Shown here: positions 26,346 to 34,569 of the stretch, in pieces
Layout: each line of letters begins with the position of its first letter
Numbering within the stretch: the first letter of the stretch is position 1
NCBI RefSeq assembly: GCF_024436415.1
Contig: NZ_JAFMZQ010000001.1
Coordinates: 248,001-312,000, forward strand
DNA length: 64,000 nt
DNA from: Pedobacter deserti
Lineage (GTDB): Bacteria > Bacteroidota > Bacteroidia > Sphingobacteriales > Sphingobacteriaceae
Direction of reading: 5' to 3'
The notes under the pieces: model-generated
Seen by the model: the letters and a program-made list of their open reading frames with translations, nothing else
Told to the model about the DNA's origin: nothing
Databases searched by the model: none
Made by a program: the position numbers and the translations under genes

Positions 26346-28154
26346 ATGAAAAATCTCATTGTTACGCTGTGCATATGGATGTCCTCGATATGCTGCTTTG
26401 CGCAGCAGAACACCGGCGAGATGCAGGCTTATGAGCACTATCATCGGGGCGAGTTTGAGGAAGCGGCACGGCTTTTTGAACAGGCCTTTGCACGCTCGGG
26501 AAACGATCAGATCTATGATTTTTACGTGAACGCCCTGTTTAAACTGAAAAGACTGGAGGAGGTAGAGAGGCTGACTAAAAAACTGCTGAAACAGGATGCA
26601 AAAAACCCGCACTACCGCATTGCGCTGGGCAGGCTGCAGCTAGAGAAAGGTTGGGCGGAGGCAGCAAACCGGACCTTTGCTTCTGTGATCAACGACCTGC
26701 CGGCAAACGAGCTTCGGATACGCGAGCTTTCTAATATCTTCAATAGTTTTCAGGCGTACGACCAGAGCGTATCCACCTTGCTGCAGGGACGAAAAATACT
26801 CAATAACCCCATGGCCTTTCATTACGAACTGGTGAGTGTTTACCGCTTTCGTAAAGACAAGTACATGCTGATTGGCGAATACCTCAACGTACTCGAGGAA
26901 GAACCTGAACTTTTGCCTCAGGCAGAGAGTGTATTGTCGACCGTCCTCAGTGAACGCAGTGATTTTCTTACGCTTCAATCGGCGCTCCTCAAGAAATTAC
27001 AAAAAAAACCGGACGCTGAAGCGCTTACGCAATTGCTTATTTGGCAATATATGCAGTTGCAGGAATATGAGATGGTATTAAAGCAGCTGATCGCACTCGA
27101 TAAACGGCTGAACGGCGACGGAACGCCGGTGTTTCATGCGGCTTCGACTTTTTTGGGCAACAAGGCCTACCACACTGCTATAAAGGCTTTTGAATATCTG
27201 ACGGCAAAGGGCCGCGAAAACCCTTACTTCATCCAGGCCAGGATCGGGCTCATTGAAACCAAATACGAGCTGGCTGTTTCAGGTAAGTTTGAACGGAAGG
27301 ATATTCTGACGCTGGCGGCTCAATATGATACGCTGATCAACGAATTCGGCAAGACGGCGCAGACAGTATTTGCCATGAAGAAGCTGGCCAACCTGCAGGC
27401 GCATTATGTTAAGGATCTCAAAGCAGCGGAAAGGACTTTAGAGGAAGCACTTGCTGTGCCGCAGCTCAGGCCTTTGCTCCTTGCTGAAATCAAGCTTGAT
27501 CTGGGAGACATTTATGTGCTTACTAACCAGCCATGGGAGGCTTTCCTGGTGTATGAACAGGTATCGAAGCAGTTTGAAGGGCAGCCCGTAAGCAGCGAGG
27601 CCCGTTTCCGTTCAGCGCGGTTATCTTTTTACCAGGGAAATTTCGACTATGCCCGCTCGCAGGCCGATGTGTTGAAGGCTTCGACTTCCCAGTTGATGGC
27701 AAATGATGCCCTTAATCTGAGCCTGCTTATTTCAGACAACCTGCAGAACCCGGCAGACAGCAGCGCGCTGAAGATGTACGCGGATGCGAAGATGCTCGAG
27801 TTTAGAAACCTGCGTCCGCAGTCGCTTGCGAAGCTGGACAGTATCGGCAAAGCCTTCCCGCAAAACAGCCTGGCCGACGACATACTGATGGCCAAGTCGG
27901 CCATTTACATCAGCACTGGCGAACTGCGTAAGGCAGAGGAAGTGCTTAAGGCGCTCATTGGCCTGGGCAACCAAAGCATCTGGGCGGACGATGCGCTGTT
28001 TACCCTGGCCGGTCTCTACGAGAAAGACCTGCAGCAGCCGGAACAGGCCAGGCTGCTGTACGAGCGACTGATCAACGACCATCCGGGCAGCCTGCTTGCG
28101 GACGAAGCCAGGAAGCGCTTCCGTAAACTTCGGGGCGACAATATTGAGACTTAG
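26346..28154 (+). CDS. Exported tetratricopeptide-repeat protein
   Basis: A 602-residue protein with a signal peptide (1-19, ending CFAQ). The rest is almost entirely helical pairs. TPR-type units are recognisable, for example YEHYHRGEFEEAARLFEQAF near 29-48 and the C-terminal pair LRKAEEVLKALIGLG / LYEKDLQQPEQARLLYERLI near 540-580. The final repeats resemble YbgF/CpoB-type tetratricopeptides. Such periplasmic solenoids act as scaffolds in envelope complexes. It is divergent from the S9-like gene and 16 bases ahead of the DUF4286 gene. No enzymatic domain is visible. Confidence 0.85.
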   Translation: MKNLIVTLCIWMSSICCFAQQNTGEMQAYEHYHRGEFEEAARLFEQAFARSGNDQIYDFYVNALFKLKRLEEVERLTKKLLKQDAKNPHYRIALGRLQLEKGWAEAANRTFASVINDLPANELRIRELSNIFNSFQAYDQSVSTLLQGRKILNNPMAFHYELVSVYRFRKDKYMLIGEYLNVLEEEPELLPQAESVLSTVLSERSDFLTLQSALLKKLQKKPDAEALTQLLIWQYMQLQEYEMVLKQLIALDKRLNGDGTPVFHAASTFLGNKAYHTAIKAFEYLTAKGRENPYFIQARIGLIETKYELAVSGKFERKDILTLAAQYDTLINEFGKTAQTVFAMKKLANLQAHYVKDLKAAERTLEEALAVPQLRPLLLAEIKLDLGDIYVLTNQPWEAFLVYEQVSKQFEGQPVSSEARFRSARLSFYQGNFDYARSQADVLKASTSQLMANDALNLSLLISDNLQNPADSSALKMYADAKMLEFRNLRPQSLAKLDSIGKAFPQNSLADDILMAKSAIYISTGELRKAEEVLKALIGLGNQSIWADDALFTLAGLYEKDLQQPEQARLLYERLINDHPGSLLADEARKRFRKLRGDNIET

Positions 28155-28170
28155 TCGCTATCTTTACCAC

Positions 28171-28470
28171 ATGCTTTTATACAACGTTACCATTATTATT
28201 GAAGAGGATATTGCGGCCGACTGGCTCCGGTGGATGCAGGAAGATCATATCCCTAAAGTGCTGGCGACCGGCAAGTTTGTATCTAACAGGCTCCTGAGAG
28301 TGCTCGATTCGCCGAATGAGGGGGTAACCTATTGCGCACAGTATGTTGCGGAGAATATGGAGGAGTATAACGACTACCAGCAACGTTTTGCACCCGGTCT
28401 GCAAGCAGAACTTACAGACCGGTATGAAAACAAATTCGTAGCCTTCAGAACGCTTATGGAATATGTTTAA
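28171..28470 (+). CDS. DUF4286 family small protein
   Basis: A 99-residue cytoplasmic protein from the ATG at 28171. A longer frame from 28096 would read through the end of the TPR gene and is rejected because the family begins MLLYNVT. The DUF4286 core is clear: TIIIEEDIAADWLRWMQEDHIP at about 6-27 and a C-terminal ENKFVAFRTLMEYV. The fold is probably a dimeric ferredoxin-like alpha/beta domain. The function is unknown. It is convergent with the OmpA gene with only two bases between stops. Confidence 0.88.
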   Translation: MLLYNVTIIIEEDIAADWLRWMQEDHIPKVLATGKFVSNRLLRVLDSPNEGVTYCAQYVAENMEEYNDYQQRFAPGLQAELTDRYENKFVAFRTLMEYV

Positions 28471-28472
28471 GC

Positions 28473-29315
28473 TTATTGCTTAATCAATTCATAGAGTTCG
28501 TCGAGTTTAGGTGACAGCACAATCTCGATCCTGCGGTTTCGGCTGCGTCCTTCTGCGCTCGTATTTTCGGCAAGAGGCTGATATTCGCCCTTACCTGTAG
28601 CGGTCATGCGTACGCTTTCTACTTTACTCACTTCGGTAAGATACCTGACCACGGAGGTTGACCGCAGTACACTTAAGTCCCAGTTGTCTTTGATCTGCCC
28701 CAGGTTGGTGATCTTTTGAGAATCTGTATGGCCTTCTACCGCGATGTTGATCTCGGGCTGCTGCTTGAGCACCTCGGCCAGCTGACTCAATGCCTGACGG
28801 CCTTTTTCATCGATAATGATGCTTCCTGAGGGGAATAATAGTTTATCGGTAAGTGAAACGTATACCTTTCCGTTCCTGATCTCGACAGTAAGTCCGCTCT
28901 TAGCAAATCCGAGCAGAGCCTGCTGTAGTTTTTCTTTAAGCTGGTTGGTTGCCTCATCGCGCTTGCGCAGGATCTCCTCTACCTCCTTGAGCCGCTGCTC
29001 ACGTCGTTTCAGGTCGCCCGACAATTTATTGATCTCGTTCGAACTGTTCTGGCGCAGCTTGGCGTAGTTGCTGTCCATCTCGGTATAACGGTTTCTTAGC
29101 TCGGCCAGGGCACTGTTTAAACCAGTAGTGTCACGCCGTAAACGATATATGAGGTTTTCAAGACTTTCGTTTTTAGCCTGGGCTTCCGTCCACCCTGCAC
29201 TTAAAGAATCTTGTTTAGAAAGCAGTGATTTGTACTTTTTGGGCGATAAGATAACGCAGGAACTGAATGCACTTGCCATCATCACGGCAAATAATAGAAA
29301 ACTGATCTTTTTCAT
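28473..29315 (-). CDS. OmpA/MotB-domain lipoprotein
   Basis: A 280-residue lipoprotein. The signal ends AFSSC, placing the lipidated cysteine at C20. Residues 30-130 form a long coiled coil with heptads (repeats of Leu with Arg/Glu, such as SGDLKRREQRLKEVEEILRKR). The OmpA-like peptidoglycan-binding domain covers about 150-275, with VEGHTDSQKI, RSTSVVRYLTE and SRNRRIEIVL. It should anchor in the outer or inner membrane and grip peptidoglycan. Gene order puts it at the end of the long minus-strand run, 34 bases after DUF2461. Confidence 0.93.
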   Translation of the reverse strand: MKKISFLLFAVMMASAFSSCVILSPKKYKSLLSKQDSLSAGWTEAQAKNESLENLIYRLRRDTTGLNSALAELRNRYTEMDSNYAKLRQNSSNEINKLSGDLKRREQRLKEVEEILRKRDEATNQLKEKLQQALLGFAKSGLTVEIRNGKVYVSLTDKLLFPSGSIIIDEKGRQALSQLAEVLKQQPEINIAVEGHTDSQKITNLGQIKDNWDLSVLRSTSVVRYLTEVSKVESVRMTATGKGEYQPLAENTSAEGRSRNRRIEIVLSPKLDELYELIKQ

Positions 29316-29349
29316 CTGGTTGTTGGTTTCATTTGAGTGTGTGCCCGCA

Positions 29350-30012
29350 CTATTGTACTACGGCATTCCTCAAAAATAGCATAAAAGGATATACAGCTTC
29401 AAACGCAGTTTTCAACTTATCCACGATTGCTGGCTGCAGAAAGTCTTTCTCTTTTAACGGATAAATGGCTATGAAGCTCTTCAGTTTAAGCAATTCGATC
29501 TGCGGGTGACTGGCCTCATAGCCTTTCGGAGCCGTTTTCAGCTTGTCTTCGTCGCTCAAACTAAAGCGTTTGCGAAATTCAGGCGCTTCAATGATCTCCA
29601 GAAACTCGGTGGTGTTGTAGTCAATTTCTTCACGTATCTTTTTCAATACATGACTTTCGGGCATCCAGAAGCCTGCTGCAAAAAAGCATTCGCCGGGCTG
29701 AATGTGCAGATAGTATCCGGGTTGCGGAATACCTTTGCCTTTGGCAGTAAAAGAGATCCCGTAATTGGTTTTATACGGGTCTTTGTTTTTACTGAAACGT
29801 ACATCCCGATAGATACGCAAAAGGCACTTTTTGGCAGGCGTATCCAGGGGAAACTCCGGATCAACCGCTGCAAGTTCAGGAATAAGCTGCTCTACAAAGG
29901 CGAGGACATTAGCCTTGGCATCCTCATAACGGTGTTTGTTTTCAGCAAACCACTCCCGGTCGTTATTTTCGGCAACGTCTGCAATGAACTTTAAACTTTC
30001 AGGCCTGATCAT
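29350..30012 (-). CDS. DUF2461 family protein
   Basis: A 220-residue soluble protein of DUF2461 (TIGR02453). The family pattern is evident: LKFIADVAENNDREWFAENKHRYEDAK near 6-32, IYRDVRFSKNKDPYKTNYGISF near 69-90 and GYYLHIQPGECFFAAGFWMP near 97-117. No catalytic residues are established. Its start overlaps the stop of the DUF983 gene by four bases (ATGA), so translation is probably coupled. It sits near the oxidase assembly genes but DUF2461 is widespread and not specific to respiration. Confidence 0.92.
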   Translation of the reverse strand: MIRPESLKFIADVAENNDREWFAENKHRYEDAKANVLAFVEQLIPELAAVDPEFPLDTPAKKCLLRIYRDVRFSKNKDPYKTNYGISFTAKGKGIPQPGYYLHIQPGECFFAAGFWMPESHVLKKIREEIDYNTTEFLEIIEAPEFRKRFSLSDEDKLKTAPKGYEASHPQIELLKLKSFIAIYPLKEKDFLQPAIVDKLKTAFEAVYPFMLFLRNAVVQ

Positions 30013-30407
30013 GGCTTATCATACTGGGGTTTATACGATATTTTTGGCGAGAGCAAATGCAGCAGCAGCACCCTCGAATAACGGTAATTGAAAGGCGCCA
30101 GTAACAGACAGCCTACCAGGATAACGGTAAGATAAAGCCATAATGACTCATAACTCAGGTCACCGCCCGAAAAAACATAGGTTGCTACAGCCAGCGTCAC
30201 CATCTCGGCAACGTTCATAGCGTAACTGACATACATGGCCGCGTAGAAATATCCGGGCTCAATTTCAAAGCGCTGACCACAGTGCTCGCAGGTTTCCCTC
30301 GTGCGTTGTATGTTGAAACCGTATAAACTGCCTGTAAAGATATCGCCTCTTCTGCACTGGGGGCATTTGGCGTTTACAATAGCGTAAAGCTTAGATGTTT
30401 CCGGCAT
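30009..30407 (-). CDS. DUF983 membrane protein with zinc-ribbon-like cysteines
   Basis: A 132-residue protein. An N-terminal Cys-rich part has C15-P-Q-C18 (CPQCRRGDIFTG) and C36-E-H-C39 (CEHCGQRF), a likely zinc ribbon. Two hydrophobic segments follow, at about 60-78 and 88-108. DUF983 genes commonly lie next to cytochrome oxidase genes in Alphaproteobacteria and Bacteroidota, which suggests an assembly role; that is association, not proof. It overlaps the small CxxC protein gene by 17 bases and DUF2461 by four. Confidence 0.88.
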   Translation of the reverse strand: MPETSKLYAIVNAKCPQCRRGDIFTGSLYGFNIQRTRETCEHCGQRFEIEPGYFYAAMYVSYAMNVAEMVTLAVATYVFSGGDLSYESLWLYLTVILVGCLLLAPFNYRYSRVLLLHLLSPKISYKPQYDKP

Positions 30408-30645
30408 ATCCTGTCGTTTTTTTACGGTATTTCACATACCATAATATGCCCATACCCGATATAAGCAGATAGGGAATAGCTAAAAGATACAAGATACCTG
30501 AATTGAGACCTTTACCCTGGGTATTGCCATTTTTTACGCTTTGCTCCGCATTAACGCTGCACATGGCGCACTGCGCTGAAGCTTGTTGCGCAGAAGCTGC
30601 CGACAGCAACAATACACAAAAGAAGATATAGACTATCTTTTTCAT
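30391..30645 (-). CDS. Small exported CxxC membrane protein
   Basis: An 84-residue protein. A signal peptide (1-24) ends in a Gln/Ala-rich stretch (AQQASAQ), then C26-A-M-C29 follows at once in the mature protein. One C-terminal membrane segment covers about 51-70 (LYLLAIPYLLISGMGILWYV), then a basic tail inside. The exposed CxxC could bind copper or act in thiol exchange at the membrane face. Similar small proteins occur beside oxidase clusters in Bacteroidota; I know of no assigned function. It lies directly downstream of the DUF420/SCO-like genes. Confidence 0.75.
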   Translation of the reverse strand: MKKIVYIFFCVLLLSAASAQQASAQCAMCSVNAEQSVKNGNTQGKGLNSGILYLLAIPYLLISGMGILWYVKYRKKTTGYAGNI

Positions 30646-30680
30646 GTGGTAAATATACGAAAGAAATGAAAAAGAACCGT

Positions 30681-31280
30681 CTAAAAGTTATAGTATGGCG
30701 AGATCATCAGATATACGATGACTCCCGTCACTGCCACATAAAGCCATACCGGAAAAGCCCATCTTACAATTTTTTTATGCCGCTCTATCTGCATACTGAA
30801 TCCTCTTAGGAAGCTGATCAAAATCAACGGCAGCACAATAATCGCCAGCAATATATGCGTCAACAATATGAAGAAGTAGAAATACCTTGTCGCGCCCACC
30901 GCCGCGAGTTCAGTTGCAGAAAGCAGCCCGTCATGATCCACGTCACCAAAACGTGTGTCCTTTTCGTACAAGTGAAACAGGATATAGAAAATCAGAAAGA
31001 TAGCTGACAAAATGAAGGTAATCACATTAGTCACCTTATGTGCCTGAATGTTCTTGCGCTTGATGAATATGAAGGATACCACAAGTAAAACCGAGCATGT
31101 GGCATTAATGGCACCAATAAGGTGCGGAAGGATATAGATAAAGGAAGGCTTCGCTTCCGGTGGCGGTACAAGCTTAAGCGCTATAACAACCAGCAGCACA
31201 ACTGCAGTTACGATCCATATGAGTTTAGAAAAAAGCTTATCGCTTGAATTCATCGGGGGAGTTTGAAGGCTACCTTCCAT
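30681..31280 (-). CDS. DUF420 (CtaM/YozB-like) membrane protein
   Basis: A 199-residue integral membrane protein with about five hydrophobic segments (18-36, 48-68, 79-100, 130-155, 174-196). It matches DUF420, the family of Bacillus YozB and Staphylococcus CtaM, which is required for maturation of the heme-A oxidase. Family blocks include LPHLIGAINATCSVLLV and a conserved HKVTNVI. A downstream ATG at 31253 would remove the 11-base overlap with the SCO-like gene and is also plausible. Location in the oxidase operon supports an assembly role. Confidence 0.85.
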   Translation of the reverse strand: MEGSLQTPPMNSSDKLFSKLIWIVTAVVLLVVIALKLVPPPEAKPSFIYILPHLIGAINATCSVLLVVSFIFIKRKNIQAHKVTNVITFILSAIFLIFYILFHLYEKDTRFGDVDHDGLLSATELAAVGATRYFYFFILLTHILLAIIVLPLILISFLRGFSMQIERHKKIVRWAFPVWLYVAVTGVIVYLMISPYYNF

Positions 31281-31980
31281 CTTTTGTATTTCTTAAAACT
31301 TCGGCAAGTAAAACTTTAATCTCGTCATTCAGCCTTGCCACTGCTTCATGATTATAGGCCTCGTAGTAGCCCCTGATCTGCCGGCTGGGGTCAACCAGTA
31401 CAAGCATGTTCCCGTAGGAAAACTGTTTGCCGCCGCGGCCATAAGCCGTTGCTGCATCAACAAACAACTGCTCGTTGATAAACTTGAAAACCTGGGCACT
31501 ATCACCGGTCACCAGATTCCATTTTCCAGGCATAGCGTTCAGGCTGTCTGCGTAAATGCGCAAACGATCCGGACGGTCTGCTGTAGGATCAATGGAAAGG
31601 CTCACAAATCTTATACGCGGATTTCTCTCGTACGCTTTATTCAGCATCTGAACTACGCCGTTCACTGCTTTCAGTCCGTCGGTATGACCCCAGGTGTAAA
31701 ACAGGTTGAACACTGTAATATCGCCCCCATAATTCGCCCAGCTTAAGGTATCGCCCTTCTGATTTAAAAATTTAAAATCACCAACCTTGTGAAATATGGT
31801 GTCCGGTATCAGCTTGCCCCGCTCTGAATGGAAGCTTCCGCCGATTTTTACCGGGTGAAAACGCGGTAAAGGCCTGTACCTGTTCTTTCCCTGATCCTGA
31901 AGGATATAATATAAAAATCCTGGCACCGCCAATATGGTTACCAGGATTAATACTTTTTTTAATGAAGTTTTATTATTCAT
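31270..31980 (-). CDS. SCO1/SenC-like protein without copper ligands
   Basis: A 236-residue protein with an N-terminal membrane anchor (about 9-26) and a thioredoxin-fold SCO domain outside. The fold is recognisable from NYGGDITVFNLFYTW, RFVSLSIDPTADRPDRL and MLVLVDPSRQIRGYY. The copper motif CxxxC, which normally follows FTxC, is replaced by G98-H-T-D-G102, and the distal His normally eight residues before the LVDP aspartate is Y189. All three Cu ligands are thus lost. SCO proteins deliver copper to the CuA site; this one may have another role such as a scaffold. It is in the oxidase operon, three bases after subunit IV. Confidence 0.85.
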   Translation of the reverse strand: MNNKTSLKKVLILVTILAVPGFLYYILQDQGKNRYRPLPRFHPVKIGGSFHSERGKLIPDTIFHKVGDFKFLNQKGDTLSWANYGGDITVFNLFYTWGHTDGLKAVNGVVQMLNKAYERNPRIRFVSLSIDPTADRPDRLRIYADSLNAMPGKWNLVTGDSAQVFKFINEQLFVDAATAYGRGGKQFSYGNMLVLVDPSRQIRGYYEAYNHEAVARLNDEIKVLLAEVLRNTKDGR

Positions 31981-31983
31981 CGC

Positions 31984-32337
31984 CTAGCCCATATGCACGC
32001 GCAGATAATCGCCCTCAATAAGCATCAGGACGATAAAATATATGATGAAAATGAAAGACAGTGTCAGCGACAGCTGCAGTCCGACTTTCTCATATTTCAG
32101 GTGCATGAAGTAAGCAACGATATAATAGGCTTTCAGAATCGTTAAGGCGATGTAGATGAAGTTTCCAACACCGTGAGACATATAACCTTTTGGAAGAACC
32201 CAAAGTGCTATAAAAAATTCAATTACAGTGATCAGCAACAGAATACCGAATACCTGCCAGATTCTCTTTTTGTCCAGTCCAGCATGCTCTTCGTGTGCAT
32301 GCGATTCATTAGCGTGGTCTGTATGTATTTGTGACAT
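31984..32337 (-). CDS. Cytochrome c oxidase subunit IV (prokaryotic type)
   Basis: A 117-residue protein with three hydrophobic segments (about 26-46, 56-76, 85-107) and a His-rich N-terminus. It fits the prokaryotic COX4/CtaF-type family (caa3 subunit IV), with the helix IYIALTILKAYYIVAYFMHL. It sits 12 bases after the first subunit III gene. It is a small accessory subunit that packs against subunits I and III in the inner membrane; it has no redox centre. Confidence 0.88.
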   Translation of the reverse strand: MSQIHTDHANESHAHEEHAGLDKKRIWQVFGILLLITVIEFFIALWVLPKGYMSHGVGNFIYIALTILKAYYIVAYFMHLKYEKVGLQLSLTLSFIFIIYFIVLMLIEGDYLRVHMG

Positions 32338-32349
32338 AATTTTTGAAGA

Positions 32350-33057
32350 TTAAACAAGATAGAAGAATGTAAATACGAATACCCATACAAGGTCCACAAA
32401 GTGCCAGTATAAGCCTACTTTTTCAACCATTAGATAATGGCCGCGTCTCTCAAACGTGCCATTGATCGTCATGCAAAGAATAATGATATTGATGATGACA
32501 CCACTGAATACGTGGAAACCGTGAAAACCAGTGATCGTAAAGAAAAGGTTCGAGAATTGCTGTGCAGCTACCGTATCCACCTCACCGTTAAACAAGTGAC
32601 TCAGCGTTTCCATGTTCGGGATTTTGCCCCAGCCAAACCCTTCGTGGAACAAATGGGTCCATTCTGCAGCCTGACAGCCAAGGAACATGAAACCACCAAT
32701 AATGGTAGCTACCATCCACCAGATCACCTCACGTTTAGCACCCCTGTGTCCTGCTTCAACAGCTAGTACCATTGTTACCGAACTCATAATCAGGATAAAA
32801 GTCATAATACCTACGAACACCAAGGGGGCGCCGCTGTCGGTTATACCGGGTATAGACTGAAATACCAGATCCGGATCAGGCCATGTAAATTTACTGAAGC
32901 GCTGAGCTCCATAATAGATCAATAATGACGAGAAGGTAAAGGCATCGGAAACAAGGAAAAACCACATCATTATTTTGCCGTACTCTACCGACCAAGGTGA
33001 GCGGCCTCCACTCCATGGAGTAGTTTTTACCTGATCCAACTGTGATAATGAACTCAT
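32350..33057 (-). CDS. ctaE: Cytochrome c oxidase subunit III
   Basis: A 235-residue protein with about five membrane helices. Subunit III blocks are visible: WFFLVSDAFTFSSLLI, an ITGFHGFHVFSGV segment with paired histidines, and GLYWHFVDLVWVFVFTFFYL at the C-terminus. It stabilises subunit I and supports proton uptake. It lies 30 bases behind a second, shorter subunit-III-like gene, and both are in the caa3 cluster. Lengths differ (235 versus 196), so they are paralogues and not a repeat or duplication artefact. Confidence 0.92.
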   Translation of the reverse strand: MSSLSQLDQVKTTPWSGGRSPWSVEYGKIMMWFFLVSDAFTFSSLLIYYGAQRFSKFTWPDPDLVFQSIPGITDSGAPLVFVGIMTFILIMSSVTMVLAVEAGHRGAKREVIWWMVATIIGGFMFLGCQAAEWTHLFHEGFGWGKIPNMETLSHLFNGEVDTVAAQQFSNLFFTITGFHGFHVFSGVIINIIILCMTINGTFERRGHYLMVEKVGLYWHFVDLVWVFVFTFFYLV

Positions 33058-33087
33058 TTTATGTTTAGTAATAATTTGTTAAAAAAT

Positions 33088-33678
33088 CTAACTGTTCAAA
33101 AGTAAAAAAACATACAGATATATCCACAATATATCTATAAAATGCCAAAATATGGATGCTATATCCATGCGGTATTTGCGTCGCTCCGCGCTGATCTGTC
33201 CATACGATCCGGCGATTGCAGATACCATCAGCGCGATGCCGGCAACGATGTGCAGCAGGTGAAAGCCCGACACAATGTAGATCATGGAGATAGCGGCATT
33301 ATTGTTCGTCAGAAATGCCCCGGTGTCTACCAGGACGCGCCAGGCAGAAAACTGCATATATGCAAAAACAAGGCCCAGAATCAAGGTGATCCACAACCAT
33401 ACGCGCTGCTTACCCAGTGCTCCCGACTTAAGGGCACGGGAAGCCAGAAACAAACAGGCACTGCTTACAACCAGTACGATTGTGCTGTAAGTAAACAGCT
33501 CCGGAAGCACCAGGCCATGCCCTTTACCTTTCGCCGCCGAGAATACGATGTAATAACTTGTCCAGCCACCGAACATAATTGTCGAAGACACGACAAACAG
33601 CCAAAGAATAAACTTCTTTGGTTTCATATCCATCCCTTCCCCTAACCCCTCATTTTGCTTGTCTAATGTATGTACCAT
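33088..33678 (-). CDS. Second cytochrome oxidase subunit III-like protein
   Basis: A 196-residue protein with about five membrane helices, beginning ILWLFVVSSTIMFGGW and ending with IASIFWHFIDILWIYLYVFLL. The YIVSGFHLLHIVAGI segment with paired histidines and the WHFIDILW block mark the subunit III superfamily. It lies two bases behind the heme O synthase gene and 30 before the longer subunit III gene. Tandem subunit III genes recur in Bacteroidota caa3 clusters. One plausible reading is that the pair forms the N- and C-terminal parts of the interface with the Act complex; this is inference. Confidence 0.88.
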   Translation of the reverse strand: MVHTLDKQNEGLGEGMDMKPKKFILWLFVVSSTIMFGGWTSYYIVFSAAKGKGHGLVLPELFTYSTIVLVVSSACLFLASRALKSGALGKQRVWLWITLILGLVFAYMQFSAWRVLVDTGAFLTNNNAAISMIYIVSGFHLLHIVAGIALMVSAIAGSYGQISAERRKYRMDIASIFWHFIDILWIYLYVFLLLNS

Positions 33679-33680
33679 AT

Positions 33681-34559
33681 CTATTTATTTATAAAATCAA
33701 ACAATAATACCAGTTGTACAACCGGCAGGTAAAAGAACGAACAGAACATCACCTTTCTGGCACTGCTCATCTCCATATTCATCCACATTTTAAATGCCAG
33801 CCAGGCAAATACGGCTCCGAAAATGACCGATGCCCCGGCTAGATAATAGCCGCCGAATCCGTAAAAGACAGGCAGTAAACTTACCGGTATCAGCACCAGT
33901 GTACTAAGAAATGTGATAAAGGCGCTCGCCTTGTCCCTTTTGGTGGTTGGCAGAAGTCTGAATCCCGCCTTCTTATAGTCGTCATCCAGCACCCAGGCGA
34001 TCGACCAGAAATGCGGGAACTGCCATACAAACTGAATAAGAAAAAGGATAACCGCAATGCCGTCTATTCTGCCATGGGCGGCGACATATCCGATCAGCGG
34101 AGGCAGGGCGCCTGGAAAAGCCCCGACAAATACCGCAATAGGCGATTTCCTTTTCAGCGGCGTATATGCAAAGGCATATAAAAATATAGAGAATACCGAG
34201 AGCAACCCGGTTTCTATGTTTAGTTTGCCCAGAAGCCAGGTACCTAACATCCCCATCACCAGGCCTGATACGAGTCCCTGACCCGTGGTCATATGGCCGG
34301 CCGGCATAGGCCTGTCCTTGGTACGGCTCATCAGCTTGTCCAGGTCAACTTCAATAACTTCGTTGAAACAATTGGCGGCCGAGGTTACCAGAAAACCTCC
34401 CGCAATCAGGATAAGCCAGTTCATCCAGTTGATTCCAGGCACAACACCGTCTACAGGTACCTTAGAGCCAATCAGGAAGGTGACCGAAGCAGAAAACACC
34501 ACCAGGAAGGTAAGTCTGAACTTAATGAGCTTGGAAAAATCTTTCAAAAACTGCTTCAA
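33681..34559 (-). CDS. ctaB: Protoheme IX farnesyltransferase (heme O synthase)
   Basis: A 292-residue UbiA-family enzyme with about eight or nine membrane helices. The first aspartate-rich motif is in NCFNEVIEVDLDKLMSRTKDRP (about 63-84) and the second in DDDYKKAGFRLLP (about 192-204). It attaches a farnesyl group to heme B, producing heme O, which CtaA then converts to heme A for the oxidase. It lies ten bases after ctaA and two before the shorter subunit III gene. All key residues appear present, in contrast to the UbiA-like gene at 21.1 kb. Confidence 0.93.
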   Translation of the reverse strand: MKQFLKDFSKLIKFRLTFLVVFSASVTFLIGSKVPVDGVVPGINWMNWLILIAGGFLVTSAANCFNEVIEVDLDKLMSRTKDRPMPAGHMTTGQGLVSGLVMGMLGTWLLGKLNIETGLLSVFSIFLYAFAYTPLKRKSPIAVFVGAFPGALPPLIGYVAAHGRIDGIAVILFLIQFVWQFPHFWSIAWVLDDDYKKAGFRLLPTTKRDKASAFITFLSTLVLIPVSLLPVFYGFGGYYLAGASVIFGAVFAWLAFKMWMNMEMSSARKVMFCSFFYLPVVQLVLLFDFINK

Positions 34560-34569
34560 GATATTTATA

